A DNA stretch of 64,000 bases, taken from positions 5,270,001-5,334,000 of the forward strand of contig JAETXT010000007.1 in assembly GCA_019188255.1 (NCBI GenBank), written 5' to 3'. Positions 33,842 to 45,582 of the stretch are shown here, piece after piece. The position numbers and the translations under genes are program-made. How positions within the stretch are numbered: the stretch's first letter is position 1; each line of letters opens with the position of its first letter. The notes below the pieces were generated by a model, which was not told the DNA's origin, did not search any database, and saw only the letters and a program-made list of their open reading frames with translations. Origin of the DNA: Verticillium longisporum. Its lineage: Eukaryota > Ascomycota > Sordariomycetes > Glomerellales > Plectosphaerellaceae.

Positions 33842-35768
33842 ATGTCTGCCCAACCAGCATCGCCCACTGGCGCTGGCGACGAGAAGAATCACATCTCCCA
33901 CGTCGAGGCGTCCAATGATGATGGCGTTTTCGAGAAGGGCGGCCAGGAAGAGCTCGACCAGTTCGGCGCGCACAAGAAGACAGATCCCAGGGAGATTGCG
34001 CTTGTGAAGAAGCTCGACCGCTACATGCTGGTGCGTGTCCTTCTGTCTTTTTGGAGGTTCTGCGACTGACAAATTCAGCCCATCCTTTGGCTCATGTACT
34101 TCTTCAACTTCGTAAGTTTGGTCTCTCGTGTCTAAGTTGACAGTTTCGCGACCCAATGTTTCGTGCCAGGTTGTCACAGCTGGGGCAACACTGACATCAC
34201 ATGCCATGATGTGGAGTCATATACTAATAGAGGCGATCCAGCTTGATCGCAATGCTATGATCAACGGACGACTGAATGATCTCGAAGATGATCTTGGTCT
34301 CGTCGGAACACAGTACAACACCTGCGTCTCCATCCTGTTTGTTGGGTAAGCACCTTCGCATATCACTCGAATTACCGCAGGAAACATGACTAACTGACCA
34401 AGTTATCTGTGTGGTCAAATTCCCTCCAACATGATCCTCAACCGTGTGCGCCCATCTTGGTACATGTCCGGTAGGTATCCTTTATGAATGGAAGAGTGAA
34501 TGTCGATGACTAATGATACCAGGTTTCTGCATGGCGTGGTCCATCACCAGTCTTCTTACCTACAAGGCTCACAACTATGAGACTATGCTCGTCTGCCGCT
34601 TCCTCCTCGGCATAACAGAGGCACCTGTATGTTTTCACAATGATGCATCCGTTGGCGCCTTGTCTAACTGTCGCAGTTCTACCCTGGCGCTCTCTACATG
34701 ATCAGCATGTTCTATACCCGCAAGGAGATTGCCACTCGCATGGCTATCTTCTATACGGGCAACATGCTGGCTAGTTCTTTCTCCGGACTCATCGCTGCCG
34801 CCATCTTCAACCTTGACGGCAAGCAGGGCCTCGCTGGCTGGCAATGGTAGGTTCAAAGAAAGAGAACGCGGGAAACCCCAAACCAGGAGACCAATGGCTA
34901 ATGTTGCCGCGTACAGGGTCTTCATCATCCAAGGCGCTCTGTCGATCCTTGTCGCCATCCTTGCATTCTTCACTCTGCCCGACAGCCCTCTCAAGACTCG
35001 TTGGTTGAACCAGGAGGAGCGCGAGCTTGCCCATGCCCGTATCTACACCGATCAGACCGGTCGTCGCGAGGGCACCAGCGTTTGGACTGGTCTCCGCGAG
35101 GCCGCCTCGGACTGGCGCGTCTGGGTCTTCTGTCTTATGGACAACTTCCATCTGTCAGCCAATGGTTTCAAGGTGGGTCTACCAAGTTTCTGTCTGAAAA
35201 ACAAAGCTAACATGCATCGCCTCAGAACTTCCTCCCTACTGTCATTGAGACTCTGGGCTACAGCAAGACCGTCACCCTGGCCCTCACGTGCCCCCCCTAC
35301 CTCCTTGCAGGCGGCATGAGCGTCGCCGTGTCCTGGTCGTCTGGCCGTTACAACGAGCGCACGTGGCACACCACTGTCAGCAAGCTACTCGCCATCGCAG
35401 GCTTCGCCCTCTCTGTCGCCACCCTCAACGTGCCCGCACGCATGGTGGGCATCTTCATCTTCTGTGGCTTCACGTACGGGGTGAACAACCTTATATTAGC
35501 TTGGACGGCGAGCGTGGTAGGCCAAACGGACGAGAAGAAGGCCGTCGCCATCGCCATGTGCAACACCATGGGTAATTTGGCCAGCGTCTATACGCCTTAC
35601 TTGTGGCCTAGTAAGGATGAACCCCGATACTTGACTGCGATGCTGGCGAGTATCGGTTTCTCCTTTGGAGTTATCATTTGCGCGTGGGCTATGCGGATCT
35701 CACTCCAGCACCAAAATAAGAAACTGAGGGAGCGGGACCCCGGCGCCATCAACTTGTACGTGTACTGA
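33842..35768 (+). CDS. MFS transporter, Dal5/anion:cation symporter family
   Basis: Eight exons: join(33842..34030,34079..34111,34242..34345,34403..34470,34523..34626,34677..34846,34917..35172,35226..35768), 488 aa. A hydrophilic N-terminus is followed by about twelve membrane segments. Typical family features are FLDRNAMINGRLNDLEDDLGL after TM1, PSNMILNRVRPSWYM, LLGITEAPFYPGALYM, and LPDSPLKTRWLNQEERELA before the central loop. Fungal members import allantoate, nicotinate, vitamins and small organic acids; bacterial ACS relatives import galactonate and other sugar acids. Which anion it carries cannot be read from the sequence. Plasma membrane by family. Intact. Confidence 0.9.
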
Positions 35769-36319
35769 GGAGTTATAGTCCTTTACGATGCGGTTAATCT
35801 ACTCTATGAGTCAAAGGAGCGCTCAAGGCAAGGAACTGGGTCGATGACGAGGGATGTAATAGCAGCCTCTGGCCATCTTACTTTGCTTTCATCCATGGTA
35901 TGGAGAAGCGAGGGGCACGTCTACATTCAAATGACATAATTTCACCATGGTTCAGATGCATGAACATCGATAATGAATTGTTTTATACAGAAACCTGTTA
36001 TGGCTGAAAAGTGATCTGTATTTTCGGAGCTCGTCGGCCGGGCCGCTCCGGAATCCCGGCTGGAGGTCGCACCTTGGCTTGCTATTCGCCGTGTGGGGCC
36101 GGCCTCGATGCCGTTCAGCCACTCCCTTCGTTTTCAGCCACGGCACAGGTAGACCAGACTGGCCTTGTAAGGCAGGCACGGGGTAGCTAGGTACCTTCCT
36201 TCCTCTGGCAAGTGTCGCCTTCTGTGAATCGTATTGACCACCTCATCTTGGAGCAGGCGACCGATCCCGACGAGCACGCCGCTCACGTCTTCAACACGCC
36301 CCAGATGCCAGCCAAGGAT
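35769..36319. other. Intergenic
   Basis: The 3' flanks of the transporter gene and the carboxylesterase remnant. No gene is seen. Confidence 0.4.
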
Positions 36320-37940
36320 TCAACTGCTTGCCCCTCCAGGTTCCCTCTCAATGTGGTTTCTTCCTGCTTTGAATACCATGTTCTCCTGCTGACATCCGTA
36401 CTCAGGCCAGACCAGACTGCGTCGGCCGACATCGTGATTGGGATCAAGATCATGGACGAAAGAGACCCAGGACCGTGCCATGACCTCAGCCAGCTTTTGA
36501 TAACTAGGATAGGGTCCGATACAGTTTCCATTCTTGCAGCTGACGACCGGATCGAGGTTGAATACGAAGCAGATTTCTGCATAGTGTGTCGCAGCCACAG
36601 GGTCCTCGGTAGCAATCAGCTCGAGCCTGTTGTCTCAAGGTGCCTGGTGAATAGATACGAATACACGGCACTCCTCCTTTCCTTGGGGAGGGATGCTTAG
36701 TACTCGTTCGTGAAGCGGCGGCCGCTGTGCATGGCCTGATCTCCCACTAGGGCTGCTCCGCGCTTGTACTGGTAGCCTTGCTGGGCGAATCGCTCCGAAC
36801 CCGTACCAAAGGGACAACCGAGAGCCGGATCATCGGGGTACAGAAGGACTCGGAAGGTAGTCGAGAGAGAAACTCGCCATCAATGAAAGGGGTCATCACG
36901 AATGGGGCAAAAGCCTCTTGAAGCTTCTCGAACGGGGCTTCGCGCAGCATTGCAGTATATTCTGCACGAGAGCAGTCAACTGTCTTGCTGACATTGTCGT
37001 GTATGGTCTGGTAAGTCGAGTTGAGCTGATCGATCGTGTCGACTGATGGGCAGTACTACAGGATGGTGAGCGGGCCAGAGGTTAACTTACGGCCAGGACC
37101 AAGCGCTGTGCCGCTCTGGATGATGGCAGCCCGAAACAGTCCATCGTTCTTCCCGACAAAGCCGACAAGATAATAGCCGACGCTGAAGCCACCCGCTGGC
37201 TCTCCCGCAATGGTCACCTTCTTCGGGTCATCTCCAAATGCTCGAATATTTACGTTGATCCACTGCAGAGCAAGTCGCTGATCGAAGAGGCCAATGTTGG
37301 ATGCCCCAGCGGCATGGATTGCCTTGGAACCGAGGAATCCCCAGCCCCCCAGTCTATATTTGATAGACACAGCGATGATGGGCTTTTTGATCGCCACCGA
37401 CGAGTTGACGACGAGTTGACGAGACATGAGGTGTTGTATCGAGAGTCAGCACTGCCGCCAGCCGTAAAGCCGCCACCATACATTCAGACCAAGACAGGAA
37501 GATCATCGCCAGGCGAGACGCTCGCTGGCGGGATGATGTCCAGGGTCAAGCAGACTGTCAAAGGGCGTCAGTATTGTGTACGTCACTGTAGATTCTGCCT
37601 CGCACCTTCGCCCATGGTCGGTCCTTTGGCAAATCCTGCGTACCCCACGCAGCTATCGCTCCGCTTTTTTGCATCGCGAACATTGCTCCAGGCGACACCC
37701 AGAGATTCGGGATACCTCAGTTGCAGTTTCCAACTGGTGGCTGCGCAAACGGAACACCGAGGAAGGCATTTTCGCGGAACTCGGGAGATATATTCCTCTA
37801 AGGTTCCCATTCAGAATGGTTGCAACAGGCGCGTTGCCGTATCGGGGTCTCGGGCATTGATTGTGAAGGAGGTCATTGCAGACAGCGGTAAACCAAGTCG
37901 CGACGATGGCCAGGCGGATGGAGAAACTTGCCAGATACAT
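36320..37940 (-). pseudogene. Type-B carboxylesterase pseudogene
   Basis: Pieces of one secreted esterase appear in order on the minus strand: signal peptide (MYLASFSIRLAIVATWFTAV), GNLRGIYLP, FLGVPFAQPPVG, YPESLGVAWS, CLTLDIIPPAS, MYGGGFTAGG, IKYRLGGWGFLG, FIDGEFLSRLPSESF, SGRRFTNEY and WPEYG...NMVFKAGRNHIER. At least four frame changes separate them; intron-like gaps near 37570 and 37060 explain only some breaks. A TGA stands where the family has Trp before MYGGG, and a TAA follows TNEY. The nucleophile elbow GESAGG is GEPAGG, so the catalytic serine is lost. This is true decay, not just sequencing error. Confidence 0.85.
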
Positions 37941-39160
37941 CTTGTCTCGCACTTGGGAAACGAATCATGCGCGAAGATGTCGACCACACAATACCCAGAC
38001 CTCAACCACAGTTGGCTCTATATGCTCGTGGCTGAACGAGGATCGGCTAAAATACCGGCCTCGTATCCGGCACTGCATCTCGTTGCGGTTTGGCCACGTT
38101 TTTGGACCCGAGCCCGCGGACCTGGGGTCCCCATTGCACTAAAGCTCATGACAGAGTGTGCGGGGTAGAGGCAAGCCGCGGCGGCGCAAGTCCTGGTGTT
38201 GCGTCCGGCACTCAGGCCGGACTTATAAATACCGTGATCTGAGTCGTCAATTTGGCTCTGGGTCTAGTAACGCCTACGATGGAGACATGATCAACGTTCT
38301 GTGGACTACAAGTCGGCTCAACAAGTCGTCTCAATAATTGTCTCCAAGAACGACGCGGGCGACTTGCCGCCAACGCTGGGAGTTTCAGCCCCAGTTCAGA
38401 CAGGACAATTGCCACGAAGCTCTCGGCACATGCACGGGACACGGAATCGTCCCATTGTCGGCCTCGATTGAGTACGGACTTTGCTGGCCCTACCTAACTG
38501 GCGCGCCAGTCTCGATATGTTGTCAGTTCATGCCTTTGTACTGGACAAAGTCTGGGAGCGACGGACGGTCATGCCTGCGCGATCCTGAGAGCCGAAATTA
38601 TGCGTCGCCAGCCCCTTTCACCCATCCATGACCTCGACCAAAGTGGAGCGAGTACGCAAGATAATATGTCCGCGGACATCAGCAACGCACCCAGCCGGGG
38701 CCACCTGAGGAAGCTAACTGGCGTGCTACAGCACGATATGGGTCCAAAAACCTGTGGGCTCGCCGTTACTCGAGTAAATACATCCGAGACTGGGTACCTC
38801 CAGCAGCGTACAAGTGCCGCGCTCCATGGGGGGCGACACGTTTAGGGGCTAAACGAGGGGTACGTGCCTCCATCAGGAGGTGCCTAGGTAGTGAAGGCAA
38901 GGGATTGTGCGCAACGGCGCTGCGCGACCCCAAATTCTTCTGTCTGATGCGATGCGTAGTGTGGCCAAAAGGTCTTAGCCGTAGGTGCCTGATACCTTTT
39001 ACGGCCCTGATGCGAGTCGGATCAAATGAGGCCGATATGCGGTTTCATCGTGGTACTATGGCACCAGCCGTGGTTACGTAACTAACGAGCGTCCATCGTC
39101 ATTTCGGCCAGCATTGCGCCGTAAACTCTCCTCAACACTCGATTCCACTTGCTCAGCGCG
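37941..39160. other. Intergenic
   Basis: About 1.2 kb between the esterase remnant and the next candidate gene. Short ORFs lack motifs. Nothing can be supported. Confidence 0.4.
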
Positions 39161-39794
39161 ATGCGATCCCACGTTCACACTCGCATTTTAAGACCTGCCC
39201 TCCGGAGGCGCATTGTCATACCACTCTATCAAGCGAGATCTTTCTCTATAGCGAAGGCGAAATTCATAACTATCAACGAGAAGGGAATTCCATCGTCGTC
39301 CGAAACCGAGATCCGAATTGGCGAGCCGCACCAAGCTTTCATCTATATCGAACCGAACCTCGGAGACACCATCAAGTCTTCGGTCATGCAGCAGACTGGC
39401 ATGAGAAATGTACAGGATTTAAAGAAGCTTCCTATGGTGTTCCATCACGAATCGCGCCAGTTTCCCACAGTTTGTCCTACCTTTCATGTCACCGGATTCC
39501 ACTCAGCCCGATTCCTGATCCATGACAGGTACCGTGTCCTATCCCCGAGTTGAGATTGCTCAGGACCTCCCCCGACAGACCACGAGCGATACAAGCCCAG
39601 CCACGCTCTGGACATCCTTCAACTGGCATGCTCTGACGCTCGACGGCTCTCCTGAGGGTAAGTGGTTTCCTGCTTGTCGGCCCATTGCTGCCACATCTTC
39701 GATGTCTGACTCCTTTTCAGAGGAATTCGAAAAGCTTTCGAGGGAATCAGGAGAGGACTGGAAAGAATTATTGGAAACGCTGAGTCGGACTTAA
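39161..39794 (+). CDS. Hypothetical protein with possible mitochondrial presequence
   Basis: ATG at 39161 opens MRSHVHTRILRPALRRRIVI, an Arg-rich, acid-poor start ending in ARSFSIAK, typical of a mitochondrial presequence. The frame continues to ~39480 (FITINEKGIP, AFIYIEPNLGDTIKSSVMQQTGM). The C-terminal part is in another frame and crosses a well-formed 63-nt intron (39658-39720, GTAAGT donor, TTTTCAG acceptor), ending EKLSRESGEDWKELLETLSRT. Joining the two parts needs a weak intron (about 39475-39533, acceptor GACAG) or an indel. I do not recognise the family. The intron and presequence make a real gene likely, but the model is provisional. Confidence 0.4.
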
Positions 39795-41114
39795 AAGCCC
39801 TATGTTTCCAAGTGTTACGAGTATTTAGCGAGATTCTAGCTTGAAAGCGGCAAGGCTGCATGCATGACTGGAGGCCCGGCAGTATTCCAGGACTGCTCAG
39901 CCAACAAATGACTGAACGCAAGGCTGAAGGCGAAGCGGATGTTATGATACCTGCCTAGATTCAGGTTATTGTTCTAGTTGTTTTTGCTTATTTTCCGTTT
40001 ACTTTTTTTCGTCTTTTCTTTTGGCATGTATCATAGTTCGGCCCGCTATTCTACTCTCGCCTGTCGACTCCATTGCCTTACAACAAGACTTTTCCTCGGC
40101 GTAGACCATGAGACGTGCGTTCAACTCTCGCGCCAGGCTTTTTCGGCAAAAGGCGCTTCCGTACAGGCGTCTGGATGCCTGTGATAGGGACGCTCAAGAG
40201 ATGTGCGGCTTTCTTGATAAGTCCCGCCGGGAGCAAGACGAGCCCTCTCATCAATCGTTTTGGCAAACGAAGGACAGACGCGTCGGCGGTCTTTGTGTCG
40301 GCCTCCGGGCCCGCATTGGATCACTCCTCTACCACATCGAAAATGTGGTTCTCGGGCGACGGGGTCGTCCCAATCTGGGGCATCGTTCTGCAGGGTCGTG
40401 TTGGCGATTTAACATTGCGGGCGGCTTTGGGGGAAGTACGAGGTGAATCTGGAAGTCAAGCCGAGCACGACCGAAGGCGACGGTTGCCCTGATTTTCATG
40501 GTCAATTAATCTCGCTGGTTACTGTTCGTGGGCCGGGCATGAGGACGACTTGAAGGCAGCCCGCCAGCTGAAGTTTCTTTCCAGGCCTGGCTTATGCCAG
40601 AAGCAGCGTCCTGGCCAAGGCAGATGCCACTGTTGTCGTTCTGCTGTATCACTGTGTTGCCCTACCAAGTTCGTAGAGCTATTCGCAGCACTTGAAAGCG
40701 CTATGCACTCCGACCATGTGCCCATATGCTCAGATTTTCTGAACTGCTCTCTGTTGCGCCCAGACGACCCTGTGCTGTACACCCGCTTTCATCGGCCTAT
40801 TGAAGTTGGCTGGGCTAGAGACTGAGATTGGGCTGGACGTCCGACCAGGTGATTAAATCTTCAGGGGCTAGTTTCAATTCTTGCTAAACGATCGCCAGAA
40901 ATGAGGCAGTGAAGATCAGAATTAAGCTTCCTGAGACAGCATTGCATCTCATTGAGAGGCGAGACAAGTATGACATCGGACCAGCGACGGCTCCTCATCA
41001 CGTGCAACTGCTCACATGAGTCAGCCATTCCATCACCAGGCACACAGGTAAGAACGCCATCATTCACACTCCTCAACCTCATCACAGCACCCAGCAAAAC
41101 TTGACAGCGCCACC
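39795..41114. other. Intergenic
   Basis: ORFs at 40108-40446 and 40115-40492 overlap in different frames and show no known motif. No gene can be supported. Confidence 0.4.
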
Positions 41115-41397
41115 ATGTCGTTCCACCTCTCCAAAGAGTCGCAGACGGCGCTCCTCGCGACGACGGCCCTCGCGTCGACGACAGCAGCAGCCCTCAACCT
41201 CTCGCTCTCGCTCATCCTGACGCCGCGCCTCCTCGAGCTGCCGACGCCGCTCATGCTGCGCGCCTGGCGGAGGGCGCACGCGCGCACAGAGGCGCCGCTG
41301 CCGCTGTCGACGCTCGCGTGCAGCGCGAGCTACGCGCTGCTCGCGCACAGGACGGGCTCGCGCACCCTCGCAGCAGCAGCAGCGCTATGCCTATCAG
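41115..41397 (+). pseudogene. DUF1772-like membrane protein, cut by a transposon
   Basis: ATG at 41115 in a good context (ccaccATGTCG) starts an Ala/Leu-rich frame with several membrane segments: LATTALASTTAAALNLSLSL, LACSASYALLAHR and AAAALCLSAVLY. The pattern resembles the first three quarters of DUF1772/anthrone oxygenase-like proteins. The frame runs straight into the hAT-like element at 41398 and stops 18 bp later; the expected C-terminal part is not found on the far side of the insertion. So the gene is truncated by the element and the remainder lost. The family call is tentative. Confidence 0.55.
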
Positions 41398-42933
41398 CAG
41401 TGCTATACCCCAACTAAATAAGTTAAATATAGGTATTAGATTTAGTTATTTAGTCCACTAAATTCGATAGATTTAGTTATTTAGTCCTATTTATAAATAT
41501 CTAATTTATTTAATTAATAATAAAGCTATTATAATAATTATTAGCCTACCTAAGACCTAGATTCTATAATATTAAGATAATTTATTACTATTAAGCCCTA
41601 ATATAACCCTCCTAGCTAAATTACTCCTCGATAAAGCTAATTATTAAAGTATTAAAGCTCTTCCAGTATATCTAAAGCTATTCCTAACCTCTATAATATT
41701 AGAGTTAGCTTCGAGAGGCTAAATACCCTCTTATAATTTACCGATATCGTAAATATTACTAAAATATTAAGAGCGAACTTATTAATAATAGGATATACTT
41801 CTTAGTAGCCTAATTACTAAGTAATAAAGTCCTTAATAATAGAGTCCTATAAGAGATTAAGGCTAAGATATTTATTAAGCTTAGAGTTAGGTACTAGAAC
41901 TCTCTAATACCTACTCTATACCTAATCGTCGAAGCTCGTTAGGGGCGCTATAGGCTAAAGGTCCTATAACTATTTAAAGCCGCCTTAATTATAATCTCTT
42001 TAAAGATTCGAGGAAGATATAGAAGGAGAATAATATTAGCGCTCCTATTATTAATAGAAGCCCTATTATATATAATAAAGCTATATAAGCTATTTTAAGC
42101 TTAATTATTATATTTAAAGCTATTAATATTTAAAGCTAGGGTAGAGGATTATAATAATTATATAGAGAGGGGATTCCTTAAGCTTTATATAATATTAATT
42201 TAATTTCTATTATATATTAATAATAAATAGATAGAAATAATAATATAAGTCTTTAATAAAGGCCTTAAAATACTATAATATATCTATATATTTATTATAG
42301 ATATATTCTAGAAGTATTTAATTAATTAAAAGTAATATAAATTATTTATTTTATTAATATTATATTCGTTTATAAGTATTTAAAGAGGCCTACCTTTCTT
42401 ATTATTAATTATTATTATTTAGATTATTAAAAAACGCCTTCTATTCCTTTATCCTCTCTAGGATATATTCTATTCTAATAAGAACCTCCTAGAAAGTATT
42501 ATAGCTCTTATCTTTATTTTATCTTTATATTTATATTATCTATTAATAAAGGGGCTTAAAGGTAATATAAAGCTCTATTAAAAAGCGCTAATCTTTAAGT
42601 AGGAGGTAATCTTTAATAGGAATTTATTTATAGGGGTTAACTTTATATATATTTCTAATTAAGAAGCTTTAAATATTACTTTTCTTTTTTAAAGCTTAAT
42701 TAAATATTAAATATATTAAATTCTATTAAATCTTATTATTTAATAATAATTAAAGCTCTATTATTATTTATTAATAGAGGAGGAACTCTTAATTTTAAGC
42801 TTCCTCTATTATAATATATTAAAAGTATTTACTTTATTATAAAGAAGATCTTATTTATCTAATAATATTATAAAGCTTTCCTATTAAGCCTTTCTTCTAT
42901 TAGAGGTATAGGATATTATTAGGATTATCGTTA

Positions 42934-42976
42934 ACGTACATGTACAGTGAGTGGGCCAGTACAGTGAGTGGACCAC
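42934..42976 (+). repeat. Left TIR of the pogo-like element
   Basis: Begins ACGTACATGTACAGTGAGTG; repeated inverted at 44747-44789 with a single T/C difference. Confidence 0.9.
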
Positions 42977-43032
42977 TTTCGCGTCATTCTCCAAACTTCA
43001 ACATTCCACCTTACTTTTCTCTACAACCAGTC

Positions 43033-44667
43033 ATGGAAACACCTTCTCAAGACAGTCAGCTATTCCTTGCCCGTCAAGCAATGGAAAAGATCCAGGGTTA
43101 AGCGCCCGACGTGCTGCAGCCATCTACAATGTCAGCCGAACGACTCTCGTTCGCCGCCAGAACGGCACCCCATCCCGAAGCGAAATCACATCCAAATTAA
43201 AGAAATTAACAATGCTAGAAGAGCAAACGATTGTCGAATACATACTAGACCTAGATTCCCGATCATACCCCCTCGGTTGGATAGTGTTGGAGATATGGCG
43301 AATGTCCTGCTGGCGGCGCGCGACGCGCCACCCGTCGGACCGCGATGGGCTTCAAGATTCGTCAAACGACAACCTGCGCTCCGGACGCGTATCTTTCGAA
43401 AGTACGACTATAAGAGGGCCCAATGCGAAGATCCCGACGCGATAAACGCGTGGTTTACGCTCGTACGTAACATGGTCGCGAAGTACGGCGTGACGGACGA
43501 AGACACCTATAACTTCGATGAGACCGGTTTCCAAATGGGCGTTATCGCTAATGGAATGGTTGTTACAAACTCTGAAAGACGTTCTAACGTTAAGATGAGA
43601 CAGCCGGGTAATCGGGAATGGGTTACAGTGATCCAGGGCGTTGGCGCGACCGGATTCTGTGTCCCGCCATACATCGTTGTTGCGGGTAAATTTCACCTCT
43701 CGTCATGGTACGAAGAAGACGCGTTTCCTCGCGACTGGAAGGTCGCAACCTCTCCAAACGGCTGGACTACGAATGATATTGGTCTCGATTGGATTCGGCA
43801 CTTCGACCAACATACAAGGTCGCGTACTTCGGGCGCATTTCGCATTCTCATCCTAGACGGCCACGAAAGCCACCACTCCGCCAAATTCGAGCTTTACTGT
43901 AAGGAGAATAAGATCATTACACTTTGTATGCCTCCTCATTCGTCCCATCTACTCCAACCTCTCGATGTCGGCTGTTTTGGACCGCTGAAGAAAGCGTACG
44001 GTCGGCAAATTGAGATGAAGATGAAGGCAGGTACAAACCATATCTCCAAGGAGGACTTCTTCCCAGCTTTTTTACGGCATTCCAGAATTCTATGGCAGAA
44101 AAAACATCCAGGGAGGTTTTCAAGGGGCTGGACTTACCCCCATGACCCAGAAGCAGTCCTTTCAAGGCTGGATGTGAAATTAAAGACACCAACGCCGCCA
44201 GGAACGTCTTCTGGACTCCCTAAGCCATGGGTGTGTAAGACTCCTACAAACCCGATTGAAGCCACTTCACAGTCCGAATTCATTAAGAATCGAATCTCCC
44301 GACACCAGGGAAGCTCACCAACATCAATGCTTCAGGCTATCGACCAATACACGAAGGGTACACACAAGATAATGCACCAGTTCGTCCTAATGGACGCAAG
44401 GCTCAAGATACTTGAAAGCGAGAATGCTACCCTTAGCCGACGTCGGAGAGCTAAAAAGTACGTCTCAGGGAAGGAGGGAGTATGACTCTAGGTGATGGAC
44501 AAGACCAGATTGCCCAGAAGGAGGTAGATGTTCAGATGAGGGAGGAAACGAGGCAGAATCCGGGTCGCGCGACTCGGGCTATACCGAAGAAACGGACCTG
44601 TGGCACCTGTGGAAATACTGGCCATAACGCGAGAACTTGTCAGATGACTATATTATCTTCTGAATAA
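43033..44667 (+). pseudogene. pogo/Fot-like transposase, three -1 frameshifts
   Basis: ATG at 43033 (METPSQDSQLFLARQAMEK) begins the usual N-terminus. An HTH psq/CENPB-type segment (LSARRAAAIYNVSRTTLVRR) lies in the next frame. The DDE catalytic region lies in the third frame: NFDETGF, then LILDGHESHHS, PPHSSHLLQPLDVGCFGPLKKAY. A C-terminal CCHC-like knuckle (CGTCGNTGHNARTC) lies one frame further on. Each shift is a single-base deletion, at an A4 run (~43083), a C5 run (~43272) and a G3 run (~44476). As assembled the protein is inactive; if the shifts are consensus errors the element could be autonomous. Confidence 0.85.
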
Positions 44668-45100
44668 GGTAATGGGGCGTGATTTCAATTGATTTCCTAT
44701 GTTTTTGTTTAGTTCTGGGTTGGAATGTTTGTCGGGTCGAGGTGAGGTGGTCCACTCACTGTACTGGCCCACTCACTGTGCATGTACGTTATCCTTAAGA
44801 GATTAAGACTTTTATTTAAATATCTTATTATCCTTATTATAGAGGAATATATAGCTAATAAAGTTAAATATATAATTATAATATTATAATTAACATTTAA
44901 TAATATCTTCTTTATATAATTTAGGATAAAGAATATATAAGAGCTTATAGATATAAATATTATTTATTAAAGTATTATTAGAGATTAGAATATTAATAAG
45001 ATTAATAATATCCTAATTCTTAATAATATTTATAATAATATTAATTATAAAAGTATTTATATAAATACTTAGCTATTTATAAAGTATTAGGATATTATTA

Positions 45101-45582
45101 AATTAATATTAGGGGGTTCCCTAGAGTAGTGATCTCGGTAGGGGATTACCGATATAGTAATTACTATAGCTAGGATTTATAGCTCTTAGGAGTACGTAAA
45201 TTATAGCTTACGTAATCGGTGAATTAGATAGGTATATCTAACTTATATAGGTAGTAGTAATTCAGAGAGAGATCATTAATTATATTATAAGACTTATATT
45301 ACCTACTTTACCTATTTAGAGCTCTTAGGTATAGCTAAAGCATAGAACAGACATATTCATATCTTGTAGGACAGGATGCTGCCTAAAATATACCTGCGAT
45401 TCATTCAATTTGATATGCTATTTACCAAGCTAGCAACGCTCATGACAACGGACTGAACCCTTTACGAATTTCTGGTGTACTCGGGGTACGACTTCTCATA
45501 CCTGAGGTTCACAGAGCGTCAGCGAACTCAGGCGAGCGCTTGATTTGGTTCATGCGAGGGTTCGTGGGGATTGACCAGATGC
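45101..45582. other. AT-rich remnant and intergenic sequence
   Basis: 45101-45345 is another A/T- and TpA-rich, RIP-like piece not matching the hAT-like copies, containing short inverted segments (tacgtaaattatagcttacgta near 45194). It may be the end of a different degraded element. From ~45345 composition returns to normal. No gene is seen. Confidence 0.45.

Larger units (their letters stand above)
42934..44789 (+). mobile_element. pogo/Fot-like (Tc1-mariner superfamily) DNA transposon
   Basis: 1856 bp, bounded by 43-bp terminal inverted repeats that differ at one position and flanked by TA on both sides (42932-42933, 44790-44791). Comparison with copy 1 of the hAT-like element shows a clean insertion into a TA. 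Each TIR contains ACAGTGAGTGG twice, 18 bp apart start to start, a likely pair of transposase sites. Base composition is ordinary, unlike the RIPed host, so it inserted after RIP ended there. It encodes a frameshifted pogo-type transposase. Confidence 0.92.
41398..45100. mobile_element. RIP-degraded hAT-like transposon, copy 2, truncated, with nested insertion
   Basis: The left end aligns with copy 1 (cagtgctataccccaacta...); differences seen are transitions. Homology to the first ~1.8 kb of copy 1 continues on both sides of a nested 1856-bp element (42934-44789) and fades near 45090-45100, so the right ~1.3 kb, including the tRNA-like sequence and right TIR, is missing. The left flank is the disrupted DUF1772-like gene. 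No coding potential remains in the hAT-like part. Confidence 0.75.

Noticed and set aside
36212..36700. 162-aa open frame on the plus strand
   Set aside because: Antisense to the carboxylesterase remnant, which explains its length.
40108..40492. Overlapping ~120-aa frames on the plus strand
   Set aside because: Two frames compete over the same bases, with no motif, signal or splice support.
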